Made by a program: the position numbers and the translations under genes. From NCBI GenBank assembly GCA_038030265.1, contig CM075939.1:51131253-51195252 (forward strand): a DNA stretch of 64,000 nt, given 5' to 3'. Of this stretch, positions 12,105 through 21,076 are shown piece after piece (position 1 is the first letter of the stretch; every line of letters begins with the position of its first letter). This stretch comes from Corythucha ciliata. Its lineage: Eukaryota; Arthropoda; Insecta; Hemiptera; Tingidae. The notes below the pieces were generated by a model. That model did no database searches and was not told the DNA's origin. It saw nothing but the letters and a program-made list of their open reading frames with translations.

Positions 12105-12987
12105 CCTTCCAGCGCGCGCGGCACCTGAGAGATGCATTGTGCGCCTTTGAAAGTGTGGCGTGTTCACAGGAGGGGTGTCAGAGAACTGGGGATTTTTCTA
12201 CCTTCCTATTTCATGGTTATTCTTGTGTCAGTGGCGTGAACTAAGGGCTTTCGATTGTTTTTCCGTATTTATCGACGATTTCACCTGTGAGGTGCCCCGC
12301 GCGCTCTCAAGTTAGATTCTTAAAATTTTATTCTGGGCATGAAATTGATTTTTTCTATAAGACAATCGTTCATATAAGCTTATTTGCCAATGTTTTCCGC
12401 TCAATATGCTCCATTCGTTGATTAAATCGCATCACGCAGTCGGGAAAAGATATAATCAAAAGAATGTTTCAAAACCATTCAAAATCATTTGTTATAACTT
12501 TTTACTTCAATTCTGGATTAACGTGGGTTTTAATATTGTTTAATATATTTATTTCTGAGTTTCTAAAATATCGAAGATGTGCCTAGGTAGAAAGATGTGT
12601 ATCTCATGAAAGTTACCGTTGAAACATCAGTTTTGAGACACATTAGAATAGTCTATAATATGCGGACCATTTTTTTCTAGTTATTCATTTGTTTTATTCA
12701 TAACGTTTTTCTATGTTGCTTACTAAGTAGTTGAAAACGAAAAACATACTTTAAAAATTACCAGCAAAGACTGAAAATAATTTGTAAGAAATGATTTTTA
12801 TTCTATTTTATTTATACACTTGCTCTAGTCTTTTGTTTCTGCTCGCGTTCGTTCTTATTTCCTATAAAACAATCAGTACAACATATTTAGTCCAAAAATT
12901 GGACTCTGCGGCCTCATTTTGACCTCTTGAATCTATTAGGTGACCGCGCGCGCTCGTGTAGACGAAAGGACCGCGCCTGCTGGAGGG
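12105..12987. mobile_element. piggyBac-like non-autonomous element, 883 bp
   Basis: Flanked by TTAA on both sides (12101-12104 and 12988-12991). Tips are CCTTCCAGCGCGCGCGG at the left and CCGCGCCTGCTGGAGGG at the right (reverse complement CCCTCCAGCAGGCGCGG). Removing it with one TTAA restores a family A unit across the junction (ATGGCTTAA + ATGACGATTTGTGCC). A subterminal GC-rich motif recurs near 12288 and 12945. No transposase frame. The TTAA target and the CC-start tips are piggyBac hallmarks. Confidence 0.85.
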
Positions 12988-13317
12988 TTAAATGACGATT
13001 TGTGCCATGCTGCACCGAAAAAATTGCCAAACTGGCTATTCGCGCCCTTAAAAGATGAATTGACTATTGGCGCAGAGTTGACTATAAAGGACCGTGCCCT
13101 TTATGTAATTTGAAAACCCCCCCCCAAGAAAAATTCCTGGGCACGCCACTGATGGAACGGACCTACGCCCTTTTTAATTTGACCGCCCTTTTTTGAATCT
13201 TGAGTAACATGTGTCCTTTTAAAGGAATGATTAATCGCAAATTGCAATGTTACTCAAAATTTCAGTGTAATTGTGTGTAAATACAAAAAAATGATAATGC
13301 ATTTATTAATTACTTAC

Positions 13318-13444
13318 CATAGCTCTCAGAAATTTCGCTCCACAATTTCCTTTGTACATCCCTAGAGTGATAAAGTTTGTCCTTCATGTCCCATAAGGGC
13401 CGACGACTAAAAACTTCATTAATCAATTTCTCTGGGTCCTCCAT
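13318..13444 (-). CDS. MADF-BESS protein, exon 1
   Basis: Too short to stand out as a long frame. From ATG at 13444-13442 it reads MEDPEKLINEVFSRRPLWDM, then KLYHSRDVQRKLWSEI and SESY, the first half of a MADF domain. It ends at a clean donor, ATG|GTAAGT (exon edge 13318). Phase 1 at this donor fits the acceptor at 7786 exactly. Joining restores a continuous MADF helix region (SESYEADAKKKW). The 5.5-kb intron between the exons contains transposase exon 2 on the opposite strand and the inserted hAT-type element, which is why the exons are so far apart. Confidence 0.85.
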
Positions 13445-14224
13445 ATGACGTGTGCGATAGATCAATGAAATTTTGCCGAAAAAAGAGAGGACGAATTTAT
13501 TTCATATGCGAGAAAGAAAAGTCTCATGTGGTCAATTATATTTTATGGAGCAGCTAGGAGATATGTGCTTGAAGCTTTTTCTTGTCCGGATGGCGGACAC
13601 GAGTGTACTTTGGTTTAAAAGATGATTTTTTTTTTTTTTTTGTATTAAGTATGTGATTTTTGTTTTTCATACATTTCATTTGTAAATTGCATATTGAATA
13701 TTCTGGTGTTCAGCCCGAACTCCGAACATCAAAAATGGAATGTTTTGTAAATATAACAACAGGTTAATAATTTGTAAGTATATGCGCTTCTTTTACTTGT
13801 TTTTCTGCCTTCAAGAAAGAAAATAATGTGAACCACGGCTGCAAAGTGTTTAGCCGGTCCTAGAGAATGCCCGGACTTACCTGCGGCTCATCCGTGCAAT
13901 CTTAGCTCTCAGACCATGGAACACACGCTTTGCAGCCTAGGTGCACAATAAACTATATTGTTACCCCGTAATATTATTTTTATTCTACGTGATAATAAAA
14001 CCGAATTTTTTACGTCTTCGCAGACGTAAAAATCGTATGATTCCCATACGATGATCGTAAAAAGACGTATGATTCCCAAAAGAGCCTTTTTTCTTGTCTA
14101 GGAGCTAAAATTTTTTACGACCGCAAGTTTCACGGCTTTTAGAGTCTATGCTCTAAAGTAATTTGTCTATACACTAACGTCTATCCCTTCAAATGACAAT
14201 GTGCCGAAATACTTTCGGTACATA
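13445..14224. other. No gene; small hairpins
   Basis: Upstream side of MADF exon 1, then AT-rich sequence. TTTTTACGTCTTCGCAGACGT near 14010 forms a short hairpin, and CGTATGATTCCCATACG follows. No supported gene. Confidence 0.5.
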
Positions 14225-14384
14225 AGGCCTGTTTCACACGATCGAAATCAACACCACACCCACCCCTCGTCCGTAAAAAGTTGACGAGTGTTGAGTTGAT
14301 CGTGTGAAAGGCGTATCTTATTTTGTGTACGCTAGCTGTGGTGTGGTGTGGTGTTGATTTCTGTTGACCGTGTGAAACAGGCCT
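14225..14384. mobile_element. Palindromic MITE, about 160 bp
   Basis: AGGCCTGTTTCACACGATCG at the left end pairs with its near-perfect complement ending at 14384 (GTGTGAAACAGGCCT). AAATCAACACCACACC pairs with GGTGTGGTGTTGATTT. Possible 3-bp flanks TAA/TGA would suit a Harbinger-type MITE. Confidence 0.8.
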
Positions 14385-14831
14385 GAATTTCGTCTTCGTT
14401 ATCACTTCGCGTTCTTTCCTCTCCCGTTCCACGTGCGTTTAGTGGGCTCGGTTTGATTTCCTTTGTGACTTTTCCCACTTAACATTGTATATTTGCTAAC
14501 AAATAAATAAAAATAAATAAATAAATTTGAGAGTTTCTAGTCGGAGGTCACCATATTGGATCAATTATGGATGATTCATGGGTTAATTCGGCAGAGAGTT
14601 TTTTGTTAGAAAAGAAAATTGTTCCTATATCTCTACATCTATACATAATTCTACAATATTATACATATAAATCAGTGGCGTGGCGTGGGTTAATTAGTAG
14701 AGCAAGTGCAACTCAGGAAAGGACGTAACTGAATGAGAGCCGTCAAAAGGCACCGATTTAACGTTGAAACGTTAAATGACGTTGATGTAATTCGCATCAA
14801 TTATTTTAGTTTAAAAAATCCGTGTTTCTTT

Positions 14832-16725
14832 CAGGGGCGTAGCCAGAACGTGGGCAGCCAGCTAGGCACGCATCCACAGTTGGGGGGGGGGGGGTGGCGC
14901 ACGTCTTGAGAGAAAGTGCTCGTTCGCGGATGAAATCCAGAAAAGGACATTTTGCGGCTAAGACTGAGGAAAAACACCCATTCACTGCTAAAATTGAGAA
15001 ATAGCAAATCTCATTATTCGCGGTTGAAATTCAGAAAACACACCGGAACGAAATCAAGAAAATTCGCTAATTCACGGTTAGTGGAGCCCATTTCACAGCT
15101 AAAATTGACAAAATAAATTGCTCGTTCAATGTAGAATTGAGAAAAATCACTCATCTGCGGCTAAACATGAGGAATAACGCCAGTTCATGGCTAAACTTGA
15201 GAAATGGAGCTCATTCCGAAGGCACCAGTTCGTGGTTTCTCAAACAAGCAACTCGGTAAACATTGCGAAAAAGCTCTAATTGACCGTTTTTATACATATA
15301 CATGGCAAGTTTGCGGGTAAAATTGAGAAAGAGCGCGACTTTTAGCGCGTACATTACTGAAAAAGTGCTTATTCACGGCTCAAATTAAGGAAAATTGTTC
15401 GTTCGCGTTTGAGGAAAACGCAATTTCAAGGTTTCGCGATGCAACGCCCGAGTCAAAATTAATGAAATTCACTCACATGCGGATTATGTGGACCTTTTCA
15501 CAGCTAAAATTTGAAGGGGGGAAAATTGCTCAAGGCAGAATTGGGAAAAAACACTAATAATTTGTGGCTAAAATTGAGATAAAATGAATTGGCAAAATTG
15601 TCACCGTTTGTTGTTGACTGATGGAATTGTCGTGGCTAAAATTGAGAAATAGCGTTCATCCACAGGTTAAATTGAGGAAACCCCGTTCTTTTGCGGCTGA
15701 AATTGACAGAACGCACCAATTCGCGTTTATGCGATGCCCAGTGCTAGTTCGAGGTACAATTGAGAAAAAGCACTCATTTTAAGCTAAAATTAAGGAAAAC
15801 GCCAATTCGAGGCTTTAAAAACAGGGCTCATTCACGAGTAAAATCAGGAGAAAAACTGGATCCATGCCTGTGGGCAGCTTCACTGGCGAAATATCAGATG
15901 CACCATTGCCTTTTTGCAGGCTTATAACAGGAACACGGTCATCAGAGACTAAATTTGAACAGAAACGGCCACTATCCATCAAAAAATAAATATAAAGTGA
16001 TACTTTTAGAGCTAAACTTTAAATTTTAGACCTGAGACGGTAAACAGAGCTGGCATGCCCTCTCCCACCATAAGTCTGGATGGTACACCGGGCTAAACAC
16101 GATTTGGGCTAGTCAAAACACGATATTGCGAGTCGAACCTGCGAAAATGTGATTTTAGTGCTAAAAATCAGCAAAATCTGTTTCCAAATTGGGCCGACCC
16201 TCGAAATCGGATTGTCAGCAGCAAACATCCGTGATTTTTTTTTTTTTTTTTTGAACCCGATAAGCGGAAATGTGTTGTTTTTTTTAGTGAGAAAAATCCG
16301 CAAAATTGGTTTTATGGAGCGAAATAAATGAAATTTGTGTTTATGTTAGCCAGATCAGGGAAAATGTTGTTGGTTTTTTTGTATTGTTTTTGTATGTGCT
16401 AGAAATATCAATAAAAGTGATGTCTTAGTGGTCGAAAACAGAGATGTTGGTTGCTCAGTGAGGCAGAGCTTGTAATTTGCGAAATTTGGTTTTCACCAAA
16501 AATAATAAAACAGCGAAATTGGTATATGTATTAGTTAGCGAAATTTGAGGATTTGGTTCTGACGGCGAAAGTTTTATGCTGGATTTCAATCATTAAAAAT
16601 GTGTCGGATTTTAACTTTTTGATAATGGAATTTGGGGGGTGGGCAGCTGCCCCACGAAATCTGCGCTTTTGATTCTGGGAGAGGGCAAATGCCCAACCCT
16701 GCCCCCCATGCTGGCTGCGCCCATG
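14832..16725. mobile_element. Non-autonomous hAT-type element 3 (inner), about 1.9 kb, with repeat cargo
   Basis: The left tip CAGGGGCGTAGCCAG (14832) matches the reverse complement of the right end (CATGGGCGCAGCCAGC, ending 16725). Flanks GTTTCTTT (14824-14831) and GTTTATTT (16726-16733) agree at 7 of 8 positions. A G-run sits inside the left tip. The interior is the family B array at 14930-15870 followed by looser repeats. No transposase. Confidence 0.82.
14930..15870. repeat. Degenerate tandem array, about 29-bp unit (family B)
   Basis: Some 30 imperfect copies near ACGGCTAAAATTGAGAAAAACGCTAATTC. The same family fills 27.99-29.42 kb. It continues in a more decayed form to about 16600. Confidence 0.88.
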
Positions 16726-16733
16726 GTTTATTT

Positions 16734-17700
16734 GACTAAAATTGACTTGAATCTCAAAACAAAAACTCGATCTGCTTTGCGTGTGAAGAATCGTGCACCC
16801 ATCAAGATGTTCGACCCTAAAAAAGCTTTACAGTTGTTGAGTAGGCTCACCAGGGACGTAGATAAAAGTGTCTGAACAGGGTTCACATGATTTGAACAAT
16901 TTTTCGTAAAATTCGGAGGAAATTACAAATCAATTGTAAGAATCATTCGAATCGGTAAATAGTTTGTTTTTATTCGATTACGACAATGACTACCGTCGAA
17001 GATTAATTGTTCGAAATTATTAAGCTACAAATGCTCCAAAGAATAAAAAGGATGTAATTTTTCGGGGAAAAAAGTGTACAGAAACCGAGAAAACTGAGGA
17101 AAAGTTAGTGAGACCAACGTATATTTGATTCTCCGTGCTTCAGACAAACTGCTTTCCCCCCATGCCCCATCCTTACGCTCTGAACCTCCCAACTTCCAAG
17201 CGAAGTCTTGAGGTCTACTGTGCTGTACTCCATCGTAGGAACAGATCCCTAGCACTTTTCCGTCAGCTTTAACGACGGCCCCTCCCAACCAAACTTTATC
17301 ATTCTGTCTCGGTCAGAGTGTTATGAAGAGGGGCTAACGAGGGGGCAAAAAGTAAGGAACACACTCGTAGCACTTCTGTCTCGAGCGCTATGTCGACGTT
17401 TCATATGGTTCATGCGGCTTCGCACATCTCCGAAACACAAGATTTATAATTAACATCGTAGTCTTGAATTACAAAATTAGGTTTCATATTCTTATGATTT
17501 TAACCATAATAAAGTTTGGAACAAAAGGAGGAAAAATAATAATAATAATAATAGGGGATCGCTTAGGGCAAGTGCCACTTGCTTTACTTGCCCTGACGCC
17601 ACGCCACTGATATAAATAATATTACAGCTATTACATACGTAACTTAAAAAATGGAGGGAAAAGGAGTGTAGTCAAACCATAGAAAGAAATATACCCCGTT
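16734..17700. other. No gene recognised
   Basis: Right part of hAT-type element 2 and its flank. It holds only short frames and an (AAT)n tract at about 17534-17552. Confidence 0.5.
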
Positions 17701-17748
17701 TCGAGCGGCGATGAGCGAAAATCCCATTTCATTGGGATCCCCGCTTGA

Positions 17749-18040
17749 CGCTCGTGTACGCCTGAAATCGCTCCGCTTGAGCATGCATACGGTGGACGAT
17801 GTTACATTCACTTCAAGACTTTGGGATATACGCTCGTTGTCGTGCGTTGTAGCACCACTTCAAAACGCTTCCAGTCGACGAGCGACCTGAGATCGTGTGC
17901 GCTTGAAATCGCTCCGCTTGAGCTAGCCCCCAGTGGACGAGGTCACATTCAATTTGAGGCTTTGGGATGTACGCTCGTTGTAGTGCGTTGTAGCGCGTTG
18001 TAGCGCCGCTCGAAAACGCTTCTAGTGGACGACCGGCCTC
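17749..18040. repeat. Tandem duplicated Harbinger-type terminal sequence
   Basis: Two diverged copies of about 140 bp (about 17749-17890 and 17895-18040) share TGAAATCGCTCCGCTTGAGC and TACGCTCGTTGT. Each ends in an AAACGCTTC-AGT-GACGA tip. The last tip, CTAGTGGACGACCGGCCT, is the reverse complement of the Harbinger left end at 6427. Probably a solo or MITE derivative of that family. Confidence 0.8.
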
Positions 18041-18045
18041 AGGCA

Positions 18046-19440
18046 CTCCCAAAGCTTCTTATCCATTATAGTATTTCATGAAAAAACCTCATACGCCGCT
18101 CAGGGAGGTTGACTCTCGTCCACCACCTGTTCAATTCAATCGCACGCGAGCATTATGGCCCGCCCTAATTCACTCTAAACACTCGGACCTTCGTCTTCAC
18201 AGTTTCACATTTTCAAGTTTTTGTTTTGAAAGCAAACCGGCAACATATTTTAGTTTTTTGAAGGGATTTCGTGTTGAATTGGCGAATGCTAAAGCAAACC
18301 TTATAAAGAGCGACAAAAAAAAATATTTTGAAAACTTAACCGATGAGGATGACTATTGGTGGGGGGGGGGAAGCTAAACGAGAGAAAGCGTAACTCGGGG
18401 ACGTCCATGTTTGTTATTACGAGGATTACGAGCGAAGTCATTTAATATTCATCAATTTGTACGCATGAAGGGTGTTTTACAGTGTCTTTTAAGCGCCGGA
18501 ATAAATTATACGTTAAGGTGGAAAATTGTATTTAAGAAATTCTACCAAGGGCGTTGGTTGAACTTCACTGTTTGTTGAATTCTCCCCCTCTGTTTGTTAA
18601 AATTCATCTTTAAATTCTATGCCTTCTGTTTCACTGAGTCACATTAGCCACAACGCATCCGCCCCCGCTAGACTTTAGTCCAATCTTTTTCACCGAATGG
18701 ATTGTTTATTCAATCTTTCAAGCTCTAAGCCTTCAGACTGTTCGTGGGTGGCGATAATGAGCACCTTAGTATTCTGTTTGATTCTTCAAGAGCTGGCTGC
18801 TGAAAAAAAACCCTTTTGATTTGAGCCTCTACGTGCCCCTGTCTAATTTTCCATTGTGTGGTTGTCGGTGGCTTTGAAATGTAATTTCATCCCTGTCACA
18901 TTGTTCTCGTTAAATTTCTATTATGATAGAGTTCGACCGTGTTCTTTGTTGAACGCATCATCTGAGAGGCTGATCCTGAAGTTCTTTCGTTATACTTTTT
19001 TCCCCTACCACACTCACTCATTCTTTTTCTAAGCCGCGGATATAGCTATTTATTCTGCCTCAGTTGATCCGTCTTATGAAGACGCTTGCAAAGTTCATAA
19101 GTTCAATCGAGCATTGACTCCATTCCAGACAATCAAGAGTTTCTTTTTATGTTAAAAGATTATCCTTACGTTTCGGGATCATTAGGCTGAAAATACTCGG
19201 AAAAGCCTTGTTGCTGTGGGCTTTTTAGCTGCATTTGTGTGTTTTTGTTGGTATGGGCTGTCCTATCATGAATTTGTCCAATTAAATAAACTGGGCCTTT
19301 CTTGGCCGACGGTAAAGATAATACCTTGTTTATTCAAGACTTCTCTGGTGGTTCGTCATCGAATTGATCCTACAACCAGCTCCAAGCACCCCGCTCTACC
19401 CGTATCACATCTTTGAGAGTATGCAGGCAGAATTTGATAG
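18046..19440. other. No gene recognised
   Basis: Short frames only, no recognisable domain. One G-run at about 18360-18370. Confidence 0.5.
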
Positions 19441-19469
19441 AGCCAGACCTCCTTAGCGCCAAACCAACA

Positions 19470-20185
19470 ATATTAGAGAAAAATTGCACCGATGGTGCGG
19501 TCCAGTCGCCGTTTCGACCTCAGACTTTCAGCTATCCGAGCTACTCGGTCCTGCGGTCTTATTAGCTCGGCAATAGAACCGAGTGCCCTCACGAGAACTC
19601 GAACAGCCTTCTTCTGAAGCTTGAGGACCTTATAAGAATGTGGTGAGTTACCCCACACCTCAATACCATAAGACATTTTGTAGTGGAAGATGGCAAAGAA
19701 ACACCACTCTGAGAACAGATCCTGACAGCGACGTCGACAGCCGCTGAAATACGAACACGGCCTGCGACAGCGACTGACACAGGCAGGCCACATGAGCCTT
19801 CAAACGACAATCTTGAGTCAAACGTTATTCCAAGGAACGTGACACTGGAGCTATTCACCCTGCCGCAGAAAAGGTCCACCTGCTAGTCCTGCGTCTTTGC
19901 TTGATTTACTACGAGATGGTTGCCAGGCACCAGTCTCTCAGGGTCGATGATGATGAGCATCCTCTATGTCACTCCCCGAGCGTAAAGGAACGGCTGCACC
20001 CTCGCCGACTCCAGGTTTGGCACGAGATCGTTGATATAGATGTTGAAAAGCAGGGGCCCCAGAATAGAGCCCTGTTTTACAACAAGATCCTCGGAGGTTC
20101 GGAAGTGGGTCCGCCTCAATGGAGTTCTCGCAAAAAATAGCTGTGCCACCATGGGCGACACAACGGTGGCAAAAACTAGAAACAC
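19470..20185 (-). pseudogene. Non-LTR reverse transcriptase relic
   Basis: Three frames in order on the minus strand give pieces of a reverse transcriptase. VKQGSILGPLLFNIYINDLV is the palm region before the active site. VTFLGITFDSRLSFEG follows, and MSYGIEVWGNSPHS with LKLQKKAVRVLVRA is the thumb region. The expected catalytic Asp pair after FLYA is replaced (FLYARGVT), and several frameshifts separate the pieces. It is long dead. The motifs fit the CR1/Jockey group. It is distinct from the larger element that starts at 20.47 kb on the other strand. Confidence 0.85.
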
Positions 20186-20214
20186 AACGGAACCTAAGAG
20201 AAACTCAGCCTAAG

Positions 20215-20470
20215 TGACGACTATGAATACGGGTCTAAATCGACCATTCGCGCACAAAAACTGACCACAATGACAATTTGTGCGCCCAAAGGGGTCAATA
20301 ATGACCATTCGCAATATTAGCTTGACGGCCTATTTGCGGCAAAAAACGGCTAAACTATTTGCGACCCAAAATGACAAAACTGACAATTCGCGACTTGAAA
20401 GCTAAACGGACTATTTGCGCGTTAAAAATGGACAAATAACTATTTCCGCTTGAAAAACTACCAAACTAAC
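20215..20470. repeat. Family A-like degenerate array fragment
   Basis: About eight units resembling CAAAACTGACAATTCGCG, cut off at about 20470 where a 5'-truncated non-LTR element begins. This suggests the element inserted into an array of this type. Confidence 0.75.
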
Positions 20471-21076
20471 TTCCAAGTGCCCGGACGGAAGAAGTGTAGG
20501 GCCGCCCTGGTCAACACGGATCTGGTACATGACAGCAAGATCTTTGTACTCACCTGTGAAACGGCCGAGGAGGCGGGGAGGATTGTGGAGCTTTTACAGG
20601 AGGAGGGGAAAACCCGAAATTTGGTGATTTGTAGGCTACCGGACCTACCGATTCCTAGCCGAATAAGGGCGATGGTATCGGGCTTAGTGATGTCCAAGGA
20701 GACCGTGATCCCCCATATGGAGCTCACCAACTGGAAGAGGGGATTTTCGTTCGAGGAGTGGAAGATGGTGGGTTTTGAGCAAGACTCCAAGGGCGAGAGG
20801 GTGCAAATCACCTTCGAGGTACCTAAGAAGGACGCCGAGGAAATTAGGAAGGAGCCCATGGTGGGTATTGAACTCTTTAAAGTCAGGTTTAGGGTTCTGC
20901 CTAACAGGTGGTTGGGTGAAATGGACAGCGAGGGGTCAGATATGGAAGTCGACCCGGTAGGAACTCAAAGGCCAGCTGAGGGAGCGGAGGGGCAAATAGC
21001 AACACAGCAACGGGGGGGGGGGTTCCTCACCGTCCATGAGTTGGAGGAGGACCTGTTGCTGGGCTCGCCGAAGTGA
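20471..21076 (+). pseudogene. Non-LTR ORF1, 5'-truncated
   Basis: The open frame runs to TGA 21074-21076 and gives about 200 residues (KFVLTCETAEEAGRIVELL-like region, then PDLPIPSRIRAMVSG, FEEWKMVGFEQDSKGERVQI, and an acidic tail ending LLLGSPK). This matches the layout of ORF1-type nucleic-acid-binding proteins in RNase-H-bearing insect non-LTR elements, but no zinc knuckle remains, so the role is inferred from position. The apparent start in the preceding array is not real. The stop overlaps the beginning of the ORF2 frame. A G-run of 10 at about 21013-21022 lies inside the frame. Confidence 0.7.

Larger units (their letters stand above)
9745..13151. mobile_element. Non-autonomous hAT-type element 1, 3407 bp, with repeat cargo
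   Basis: The left tip CAGTGGCGTGCCCATGG (9745) and the right tip CCTGGGCACGCCACTG (ending 13151) are inverted repeats. Both are flanked by a perfect 8-bp duplication ATGGAACG (9737-9744 and 13152-13159), as expected for hAT insertion. A G-run lies just inside the left tip and a C-run just inside the right. The interior has no transposase. It is mostly the degenerate 30-bp array of family A, plus a nested TTAA element. Movement would need a transposase supplied in trans. Confidence 0.93.
6427..13600 (+). mobile_element. PIF/Harbinger DNA transposon with two opposed genes (invaded)
   Basis: The left end GGCCGGTCGTCCACTGGAAG at 6427 matches, in reverse complement, the sequence at 18001-18040, so it is a repeated terminal motif. 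Inside are a Harbinger transposase in two exons on the plus strand and a MADF-BESS gene on the minus strand. This is the usual two-gene content of PIF/Harbinger elements (a DDE nuclease plus a Myb/MADF DNA-binding partner). The right end was not found. The stated end is only just past MADF exon 1. The element was later split by the hAT-type insertion at 9745-13151. Confidence 0.7.
14673..17609. mobile_element. Non-autonomous hAT-type element 2 (outer), 2937 bp
   Basis: The left tip CAGTGGCGTGGCGT (14673) and the right tip ACGCCACGCCACTG (ending 17609) are inverted. They are flanked by a perfect 8-bp duplication ATATAAAT (14665-14672 and 17610-17617). The subterminal GCAAGTG motif is shared by both ends. 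No transposase. Most of its length is a second element nested at 14832-16725. Confidence 0.92.

Noticed and set aside
14181..14432. 83-residue minus-strand frame
   Set aside because: It is read through a palindromic MITE and has no domain.
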